The position numbers and the translations under genes are program-made. Shown here in pieces: positions 33,334-40,443 of a stretch of 54,386 nt of DNA. The notes under the pieces are model-generated. The model did not search any database. It was not told the origin of the DNA and saw only the letters and a list, made by a program, of their open reading frames with translations. Origin of the DNA: Belnapia mucosa (GTDB lineage Bacteria; Pseudomonadota; Alphaproteobacteria; Acetobacterales; Acetobacteraceae); the NCBI RefSeq assembly GCF_016775475.1, contig NZ_JAEUXJ010000020.1, positions 1-54,386 on the forward strand, written 5' to 3'. Within the stretch, counting starts at the first letter, position 1, and each line of letters opens with the position of its first letter.

Positions 33334-33879
33334 ATGACCGCTGAAGAGATCGCCGCTAGTCAGCTTTACGCCGCGTGGCTCGCTGCCAGCGCTGCCGCCG
33401 TGCAAGCGGTCGGCGCCATCGGGGCGATCTGGGCGGCGGTCGCGCTGGGACGCCAGACCGACCGCGCGCATAAGGCACAGGCGGAGCGGGACGCCGAGCA
33501 GCGCAGGGCGGCCGAGGCAACGCAAGACGAGGCTATCAATGCGGTCGTCACCCTCGCCGACGCGGTCATCAACCGCTTCGAGACAGACCTCGCCAACTTC
33601 CGCGCAAAGGCTGCCGCTCGTGAAATGGTGCGCTACATGCACGTGATCGAGGAGCCAGCCGCGCTCCGGCTTCAGGGGTTTGTCCCGCTGATCGCCGACA
33701 AGCTGGTTTCTCCCGCTCTGTTCTCTGCCATGATGGCTCTCGCCGAGGCCATGCCAACGTCGAAAGGCGGATTTCCAGGCGCAGAAACCGCTAGCGACCT
33801 TGTGCCGCGGCTCGAAGCTGAACTAGCACGGGTGCGTGAACAGACAGCGCGGGTTCGGGCCTTTCGCAAATCGGCATAG
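33334..33879 (+). CDS. Hypothetical protein with N-terminal membrane segment
   Basis: This 181-residue protein has a hydrophobic segment near residues 13-38 (AAWLAASAAAVQAVGAIGAI), then a charged helix (residues 40-62) likely to form a coiled coil. A second helical domain ends in a basic coiled-coil tail. It is probably anchored in the inner membrane with a cytoplasmic helical domain. It converges on the methyltransferase/nuclease operon (gap 11 bp). No family is recognised. Confidence 0.6.
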   Translation: MTAEEIAASQLYAAWLAASAAAVQAVGAIGAIWAAVALGRQTDRAHKAQAERDAEQRRAAEATQDEAINAVVTLADAVINRFETDLANFRAKAAAREMVRYMHVIEEPAALRLQGFVPLIADKLVSPALFSAMMALAEAMPTSKGGFPGAETASDLVPRLEAELARVREQTARVRAFRKSA

Positions 33880-33890
33880 CGATCGACCAC

Positions 33891-34820
33891 TCACGGCGAC
33901 CGCAGCCGCGGCACGAAATCGAACGCGGGCCGGCTTGCCCGTGAGAGATTCTCGACCAGAGCAGGCGACGTTTCGGCCCATTCGATCCGGTGCGTGACAT
34001 GCTTCAAGTCGGGTGCAGCGTAGACGTACCGCTCGTCGTAACGGAGGTAGAGCGCCTGGAAAAACTGCTCGATGCGCAGCGGGCTGTCGGCGGCTGGGAA
34101 GTCGGGCAGCACGCGTCCCGGCGTCGGCGAGTTGGATTCTACCATCGCCAGTGACACTGCTTCGTAGCGGCTCACGTCATCGCGGATGCCACGCCGACCG
34201 GTCAGCTCGCGCAGCGCATTGTGGTAGCGGATCACTGATTCCACGACGTCGCCGCCCCGCTGAACGGCGATGTCATTCGCCTGCAGCTGGCGCCCCGGCG
34301 GAGCACCTTCCGGGGCAATCTCTCCTACGGCCGCTTCCTCGGCCCGGTTGGCGCGGATCACTGACAGGAAGCCGCACACCATGGCCGGGTAGGTGATGTG
34401 CAGATTGGTGCAGTCCCCGACCGCTTCCTCCATACGGTTGGTCAGATTGCGGAACGCGCCGATCGTGCCCTTGCATGAGACCGCCATGACTGGCCCAAGC
34501 GAGTGCTTGGTCACGACCACATCGACGTTCTTCGTTTTCAGGCCACCGAGAATAGTGCCCTCTGAGCCCGTCGCCTTGGCCGGGTTGAAGATCAGCTGGC
34601 GCTCTGTCCCGCGCTGACGCACCTCGAAAGGCGGGTGGGGGTTAATCTCGTCTGGATGGAAGCCACCCTCAACGACGAGCCTGCACGCGACGTACCAGTG
34701 CAACGGCTTGATGTGCTGCTGGCTTTGCGTGGGTCCGGTATAGGACGCAAAGTGCTCCAGGGCATCGTGTCCGCTGATCCAACGGCAGACCCGCGCGCCG
34801 TCGGAAACCTCAATCGGCAT
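33891..34820 (-). CDS. Putative restriction endonuclease-like protein
   Basis: This 309-residue protein is encoded directly downstream of, and overlapping by 11 nt, an adenine methyltransferase gene. It has a PD-(D/E)XK-like core in LKTKNVDVVVTKHSLGPVMA followed by VSCKG (D100, then S115-x-K117, with serine in place of the usual acidic residue). The remaining sequence, for example MEEAVGDCTNLHITYPAMVC, is ordered but unfamiliar. The position after a methyltransferase and the D-x14-SxK pattern suggest the cognate nuclease. Sequence alone does not prove restriction activity. Start chosen at 34820, MPIEVSDGARVC. Confidence 0.6.
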   Translation of the reverse strand: MPIEVSDGARVCRWISGHDALEHFASYTGPTQSQQHIKPLHWYVACRLVVEGGFHPDEINPHPPFEVRQRGTERQLIFNPAKATGSEGTILGGLKTKNVDVVVTKHSLGPVMAVSCKGTIGAFRNLTNRMEEAVGDCTNLHITYPAMVCGFLSVIRANRAEEAAVGEIAPEGAPPGRQLQANDIAVQRGGDVVESVIRYHNALRELTGRRGIRDDVSRYEAVSLAMVESNSPTPGRVLPDFPAADSPLRIEQFFQALYLRYDERYVYAAPDLKHVTHRIEWAETSPALVENLSRASRPAFDFVPRLRSP

Positions 34821-36534
34821 AGTGGCGCCAAGTCTGAAGCGCGGCGATCCCGCCTTCAACGATGTGGGCTGGGGCCGCAGCAACGGCAGCGATGTCGGGA
34901 AGCAGGATTCGTCCCGCCTCACGGGGTTCGAGTTTCAACATTCCCCCTCCCAAGGGGTGACCCTCCAGCTCGCTACTGAGCTGGAACAAGGGCGACTCTC
35001 GCAACTTCAGCAGATCTTTGAGCGCCGATTTTGACTTCAGCTGCACGGCATGGACCGAATTCGTGCAGGTCGCACCGGCCTCATTACGCACAAGGCCAAC
35101 CTGCCGACCCGACATGTAGGTCAGGAAGAAATCAGGCACACGCACGTCGGGCACCGAGTACCACGGGTCGCGGACACGGCACTTATAGGCTTTTTTTGCT
35201 TCGCGAGCCTCTTCGGTAGCCAGGTACTGTTTCACACTGGCAGGCAGCTCGCTGCCCTTGCTGAGCTTGAGGAGGAAGCTGGGCTCGTCGCCTCGACGCC
35301 ATGCCGCGACATCGCCCGGGGTCAGACGAGCCTCTGGCAACGCGCGGCCATTCCTGACCGTTGGGTGCAACAGCGCATCGGGGATGCCCCAGCGCTCGGC
35401 CTGCGACGGCCGCAGGTGGAAGAACTCATTGGCGCCGGTGACGTAGCCGATACCGACCAACGCCACTTCAGACAGGCGGCGCGCCCCGGCCCCTGCCGCG
35501 AGCGCCTGGTATAGGTCACGTACCGCGGCGGGCATGAGGTAGGGGCGAAGCCGCCGGTTCCAGTCTCCCCGCCATTCAGTGACCGGAACACGGATCGTTG
35601 CCTTGGGCGGAGTGTCACACGGCGTGAACCGGTCGAGCGCCGTGAAAGCGATGTGTGCCGTCTTGCCGCCGTACCCGTCGGCATGCAGCAGCCAGCAATC
35701 CTCGGCCAGTTCAGGGAACAGCTTCTCCCGCACGGCAACGATATGCACGCGCGTGAAGTGCCCGACCAGATACTCGATCAATGGCGCGCTATAAGGCGCG
35801 TGTCCGATCTCGGCTGGCACGACAAAGGCCATGCGCCCGCCCTTCTTGAGCAGGCTGGCGGTCGCAACTAGGAACGGCGCCCACGACGAGCTGAGGCCGC
35901 TGAAATCGGCTCCTAACGCGGTACAAAGCGCCTGCGCCCGCTGCCGGACTTCCCCCTTGAAAGTCTGGTAGCGGATGAATGGTGGGTTCCCCGCAGCGCA
36001 TTCGAAGCGCTCCGTCGTTCGCTCCGCCCAGGTGAAGAAATCGCCGTCATGGATCAGTGCGGCCGGAGCGCGTCGGATCGCCTCGGCGGCGGACCGGCTG
36101 TTCTGCTCGATACCCACGCTGCGAAAATGAAGAGCCACGAAGTGACCCGAGCCGCAAGCCGGGTCGAGCAGGCGATCCGCTTCGCTTCTGACGGCCCAAC
36201 GGACCAGCGAGCGCGCGACGGGGTCCGGCGTGAAGTAGGCCCCGCTCTCCTTGGGAGCGTCGGGGGAGAAGGGCTCTACTTCGATTGCAGCGTCCGCGCT
36301 CACCTCAATGTTCCAAACCAAAAATGTCTCGCCGATTCGTGGGACCGTAGCACGGACATGCCCTCCGCGCACCCAGGGGTCTCCGCCCCGACCAGACGCG
36401 GGAAACGCCGCCCACCCGCCGCCCTCCGCCACCTGCAGCCTTGGCCGTATGAATACGTCGCGGACTGGTAGCAGACCGTTTCTCAGAGGCAGAGAAGAAG
36501 ACGGTCCACTCTCACTTGAACCAGAATCGGTCAA
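34810..36534 (-). CDS. N6-adenine DNA methyltransferase (Eco57I/class I type)
   Basis: This 574-residue protein has the methyltransferase core: GAYFTPDPVARSLVRWAV (98-116), AdoMet motif DPACGSGHF (124-132) and catalytic NPPF (183-186). The C-terminal half (from about 330) resembles target-recognition regions of Eco57I-like enzymes. It should methylate adenine at N6 in a specific site. It overlaps the start of the putative nuclease gene by 11 nt and follows the SMC-like ATPase gene by 64 bp. It may be a stand-alone restriction-modification pair or part of the larger operon. Confidence 0.88.
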   Translation of the reverse strand: MTDSGSSESGPSSSLPLRNGLLPVRDVFIRPRLQVAEGGGWAAFPASGRGGDPWVRGGHVRATVPRIGETFLVWNIEVSADAAIEVEPFSPDAPKESGAYFTPDPVARSLVRWAVRSEADRLLDPACGSGHFVALHFRSVGIEQNSRSAAEAIRRAPAALIHDGDFFTWAERTTERFECAAGNPPFIRYQTFKGEVRQRAQALCTALGADFSGLSSSWAPFLVATASLLKKGGRMAFVVPAEIGHAPYSAPLIEYLVGHFTRVHIVAVREKLFPELAEDCWLLHADGYGGKTAHIAFTALDRFTPCDTPPKATIRVPVTEWRGDWNRRLRPYLMPAAVRDLYQALAAGAGARRLSEVALVGIGYVTGANEFFHLRPSQAERWGIPDALLHPTVRNGRALPEARLTPGDVAAWRRGDEPSFLLKLSKGSELPASVKQYLATEEAREAKKAYKCRVRDPWYSVPDVRVPDFFLTYMSGRQVGLVRNEAGATCTNSVHAVQLKSKSALKDLLKLRESPLFQLSSELEGHPLGGGMLKLEPREAGRILLPDIAAVAAAPAHIVEGGIAALQTWRHYAD

Positions 36535-36598
36535 TCACCTGCCATCCAAAGATCCGACGGCAACGTGCTTCATGTCGGCCATTCGGCTATGCCTGAGC

Positions 36599-39500
36599 TT
36601 ATCCTAAGTGTCCTGAGTTAGGCGCTGCTGACGCTGAGGATTGCGCATCCTTGCGCAATATCCGTCGCGCGGCCTTGTTATGTTCCGGCGCGTTCCAGAC
36701 CACACCTTTGTCCGACGGCGCCGTTAACAGAACCGTGGAGCATGGCAGACCGGCCGCATCGAATTTGCGCGCTATGAACTCACTCTCACCACGATCATGG
36801 CTCGACATAATTAGTTGGTAGCCGTTCAATTCGACCATATTGCGCATCACGTCGACGAAGGCCGCAGTGTGGATGATGTCATTATGCTGCAGCGGGTCAT
36901 CGAGTAGCAGCGCGCGCCAGCGTGACCAAGGATAGGCGGTACTTGCAGCGCACAGGATGCTGAAGCCGTTCGCGGCAAGCTGGCCCTCGCTCAGCACAAC
37001 CTGAGGCGGCAAATCCTTTTTCGTCTCGATTGCGTTGTCGATCCTCTCGCGGTAACGCAGCGCCATGCCGAAACTGGTCGCATCAACCCTCGTGTCGGCC
37101 TTAAACTGAATGCTCTCACCGGGTGTGCTCAGCATTGCCTCATTGAAATCGTCAATCACTGTATTGAGCGGGTCAAGCACGCGCGCCGAAAAGTCGTCGG
37201 CTTGCTTCTGAAGGTCTTCCGAGTAGCGCTTTACCGCATTGCGTGCCGTGGTAGTAAGTTTGACTGCCGTTCGCGCTACCTCGAGCTTGGTCTTGAGCGT
37301 GGCCAGATAGGTCGCCGGATCCCGAACGACCTCGTCGCCTCCAGTTGCCCGCATCGACGCGACGATCTCATCGATCTCGCTCTGAAGAAGCGTGTCCTCA
37401 TTTTCGCGGGCAAGCACGAGCTGGCGTTCGGCCAGTGACCTCAATTTCGCTAACATTGCGCTGACGGCGGCGAGCCCGCGGTCATGCTCAACCTGGCTGG
37501 GAATGGCGTTGAGACCAGCTCGGGTCCAGCGCTGCTGCATCTGCCGTGCTGCCTGTTCCGAGTTTGCGCGGGCTGCCTCGGCCGCGGTAAGGTCGCGCTG
37601 CGCGAAATCGAGCGCGGTCTGCTCGCGATGGACGTCTGCAGACGCGCTGCTCGCTGCCTCGTTCAGCTGTGCCAGACGTGCTCGCGCTTCTTCGCCGCGC
37701 TCGCGTTCAGCCGTTAACCTCGCCTCGATGTCGCCGATTGTCGCGTTCGATAGATTGCGTGCGGCGATTCGATCGGCGCAGGCCTTGTCCTCTGCCTGAT
37801 ACCTTCCCAGCCTCGCACCGAGCTGATTGTCACGCGCTAAAAGGTCGTCGAGTTCGGTTGCAACGCTCGATCGCTTTTCAATTGCCGCTGCCGCGTTCGC
37901 CGACAACGGTTCCAACGCTTCCTCTGCCGCTGCAAGTGCGGCATCCGCGTCGCGTGCCCGGGTTGTCGCTAGCGTGGCAAGGTCGCTCTCGGGGGCGGTA
38001 GCAAGGGTTCGGGCAACGCTGAAGCGTGCATTTGTCACCGCATCAGCAGCTGCCCTAGCGACCCGTTCGAGCCCTTCCACCGTCGCCACAACCCCGCGAA
38101 GACGACGGATTTCATCGCTGAGCGCGGGTCGGGTACTTCGCAATACCTCCAGCGCGTCATCGGCTTGCGCTAGACGATGGTCGCTGCCCGATGCCGCAGC
38201 CTCGGCAAGCGCCTTGAGCGCGCCTGGTTCGAACGGCGTCCGGCACACCGGGCAGTCGGTGTCGTCTTCATGGATATGGCTGGCTAGCTGCGACAAGGCC
38301 GCGCTGATCGCCGACGCATGGCGGTCGGCCTCGGCACATTCACGTTCAGCATCGGCAATCTTGCGGTCGAGACTGGCGAGCTGCGTCTCGAGAGGGACAA
38401 GTTCGGAGATGGCGCGCGCCGTGGCCTCGCGTCCCTGCGCCAGTGCGGCCTCGGCAGCCCGAGATTCGGCTTCGAGATCGAGGCAATCCGCCATCGCCTC
38501 GTTAGTTGCACGCGCCGATGCGGCGCGTCTCCGCAGACGCGCAACCTCGCCACTGGCGTCACCATGCTGGCTGATCACCGCGTCGGCTTCCACGATTATC
38601 TTGCGGTGCGCCGCGATCGCCTCGGTCAGCAACGTCCTATCTTGCTGCTCGGTCGAGATCAGCTCGGCGAGCTGGGCACGGCGGGCAAGATCGGTACGCG
38701 CGGCATCGAGTAGGGCGATGTTCTGGTCAATCGTAGCGATCGCGGCGTTCTGGGCGGTCACAGCGTTACCGGTCGAACCGATCAGCGGTGACGCCCGATC
38801 GAGCCGCACCTGCGCATCGACTACCAAGCTGCGGAGCCGTACAAGAGTCGGATGATCGAGCCGGCCTTCGGTCTGGCTGACTTGGAACTGCGCCGGAAGC
38901 GCCGATAGCTCTTCCAGCGCTGCTTTTCGTTCGCCGGTCGTCCGCAGGGCCGAGCCGATCCGATCGCCGAGCGCCGCTAGGCGCTGCCCGACGCCCTCGC
39001 TGGTAACCGCAAGCGGCAGACCCGCCGCGAGCTGCTGAAGGTCACTCTCGAGCTGGTCGATCCGCGTAGCAACTTCGTCGGCCGTCATCACGCCGGTGGC
39101 GCGGGCGGCAGCGCGGAGTCGCTCAAGGCGCGCCATCCATCCTTGCCAGTCTGCGATCTGCCGATCGAGCGTAGCGACGACACCTTGTTCGGCGTCGAGC
39201 CGTCGCGTGAATGCAGCGATGGTTGGCCGCCCGCGCAGCCCCGCGCGAATACGCTCGAGTCGATCGATGCCGCTCGGCCCCTTAAGCGCCTGCCACTGGT
39301 CTTGCGGTTCGCGGCTGGTGAATCGCTGCTGCGCTGCCTGGCCGAGGAAATGAGTGAGGGCGAGATAGGTCCCAAGATCGTTAATCGTGCGGCGGTTAGG
39401 CTGGGCAAGTTTTGCGACGATGTCCGCCATCGCCGTAGCGCCGGTCGCGCTGCGCTCGACCGGGTCGCCGTCAGAAAACGTGAGTGCGACCCCATGCGAC

Positions 39501-39751
39501 CCCGGTTCTGCGCCCCGGCGCGTGAGATAATCTTTCTCAACGAGTTTCTTGCGGCCTCTGTTGATATAGGGTTCGAAGCGCCGGATCTTGTTCGTCAATC
39601 CCCATTCGATCGCATCAAAAAAGCTGCTCTTTCCCAGGCCATTGGTGCCGGTGAGTAAAACAAGACTGGGCGCGGCCGGAAGGTTGATCTCGAAGTCGCC
39701 GAAGGTCCGGAAGTTTTTTATAGCAACGCGAGAGAGAAAGATCTCACTCAT
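36599..39751 (-). CDS. Rad50/RecN-like SMC-type ATPase (ABC-3C ATPase candidate)
   Basis: This 1050-residue protein opens with IKNFRTFGDFEINLP and Walker A GTNGLGKS (35-42). Two long coiled-coil arms meet at a zinc-hook CPVC (C500, C503). The C-terminus has signature LSEGQ (920-924), Walker B LLLDDP (948-953) and H-loop SSHD (983-986). All ATP-binding elements are intact. Such ATPases work in DNA repair or conflict systems. Its start overlaps the stop of the 231-residue gene by 4 nt (ATGA), and that gene overlaps the 868-residue gene likewise, so the three form a translationally coupled unit typical of ABC-three-component systems. Confidence 0.9.
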   Translation of the reverse strand: MSEIFLSRVAIKNFRTFGDFEINLPAAPSLVLLTGTNGLGKSSFFDAIEWGLTNKIRRFEPYINRGRKKLVEKDYLTRRGAEPGSHGVALTFSDGDPVERSATGATAMADIVAKLAQPNRRTINDLGTYLALTHFLGQAAQQRFTSREPQDQWQALKGPSGIDRLERIRAGLRGRPTIAAFTRRLDAEQGVVATLDRQIADWQGWMARLERLRAAARATGVMTADEVATRIDQLESDLQQLAAGLPLAVTSEGVGQRLAALGDRIGSALRTTGERKAALEELSALPAQFQVSQTEGRLDHPTLVRLRSLVVDAQVRLDRASPLIGSTGNAVTAQNAAIATIDQNIALLDAARTDLARRAQLAELISTEQQDRTLLTEAIAAHRKIIVEADAVISQHGDASGEVARLRRRAASARATNEAMADCLDLEAESRAAEAALAQGREATARAISELVPLETQLASLDRKIADAERECAEADRHASAISAALSQLASHIHEDDTDCPVCRTPFEPGALKALAEAAASGSDHRLAQADDALEVLRSTRPALSDEIRRLRGVVATVEGLERVARAAADAVTNARFSVARTLATAPESDLATLATTRARDADAALAAAEEALEPLSANAAAAIEKRSSVATELDDLLARDNQLGARLGRYQAEDKACADRIAARNLSNATIGDIEARLTAERERGEEARARLAQLNEAASSASADVHREQTALDFAQRDLTAAEAARANSEQAARQMQQRWTRAGLNAIPSQVEHDRGLAAVSAMLAKLRSLAERQLVLARENEDTLLQSEIDEIVASMRATGGDEVVRDPATYLATLKTKLEVARTAVKLTTTARNAVKRYSEDLQKQADDFSARVLDPLNTVIDDFNEAMLSTPGESIQFKADTRVDATSFGMALRYRERIDNAIETKKDLPPQVVLSEGQLAANGFSILCAASTAYPWSRWRALLLDDPLQHNDIIHTAAFVDVMRNMVELNGYQLIMSSHDRGESEFIARKFDAAGLPCSTVLLTAPSDKGVVWNAPEHNKAARRILRKDAQSSASAAPNSGHLG

Positions 39752-40443
39752 GCCTGCCCCCTCCGACCCCAGGATTTGACCAACGCCGCGACAATATCGT
39801 CAGGTGTCTTCTTTTCGTCGAGCGCGATGCGCGTCCATTCTTCTGCAGTAGTCCGCGGTATACCTGGCGCGGTCGCGCTGGTGTTGCTCAGCTCATCGAG
39901 CGCCACATCCTCGAACTGGCCTTCGGCATGGACCCATGGCCGGGCGAGGAAAGTGCGCTTGAGGAAGTCAGCGAAGCTTTCGTCGTCTTTCAAAGGATCT
40001 TCGGGGCGCAGCCACGCCAGCTTGCGAGCGACGCGGTCGTCGCGCTCGACCATCAGCGCCATCGCGCGCCAAGCTTCCTGCCGCTCGCTCGCGCGTGGTC
40101 CCAATAGCATCAGTTGCAAGTCCAGCGTCTCGTTGGCTCCGAGGAACGATCTTGCGACAACGCATTGGTTTCGATAGCGCCGCAGCGTCTCGAGCACCGC
40201 TTCCATGGCGGCAACGTCCGGGAGGATGCCCAGCACGATATTGAAGCGATCGATCCGGATCGCATGGCTCTCTGCCGGCAGATCGGTCGGACTGACCATT
40301 GTCGACTTGGTCGATCCGCCGTTGAAGGTCGCGCTCACCAATTCAGGCCGATTCTTAAACTCGAACTCGAGCTTCAGAGCCGCGTTGCGCAGCCGGTTAG
40401 CAAGGTCAGCCAGTCCGGGTGAAAGAGCCGCGCTATCTGTCAT
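39748..40443 (-). CDS. Middle component of an ABC-3C-like system (inferred)
   Basis: This 231-residue protein lies between, and overlaps by 4 nt on each side, the FAD/NAD(P)-binding protein gene and the SMC-like ATPase gene. It has no catalytic motif I can see. It is a compact alpha/beta protein with LADLANRLRNAALKLEFEF and a conserved-looking AWLRPEDPLKDDESFADFLK segment. In ABC-three-component systems a small middle protein of this size always separates the effector and ATPase genes, which is the basis of the call. Position and size support it more than sequence. Confidence 0.55.
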   Translation of the reverse strand: MTDSAALSPGLADLANRLRNAALKLEFEFKNRPELVSATFNGGSTKSTMVSPTDLPAESHAIRIDRFNIVLGILPDVAAMEAVLETLRRYRNQCVVARSFLGANETLDLQLMLLGPRASERQEAWRAMALMVERDDRVARKLAWLRPEDPLKDDESFADFLKRTFLARPWVHAEGQFEDVALDELSNTSATAPGIPRTTAEEWTRIALDEKKTPDDIVAALVKSWGRRGQA

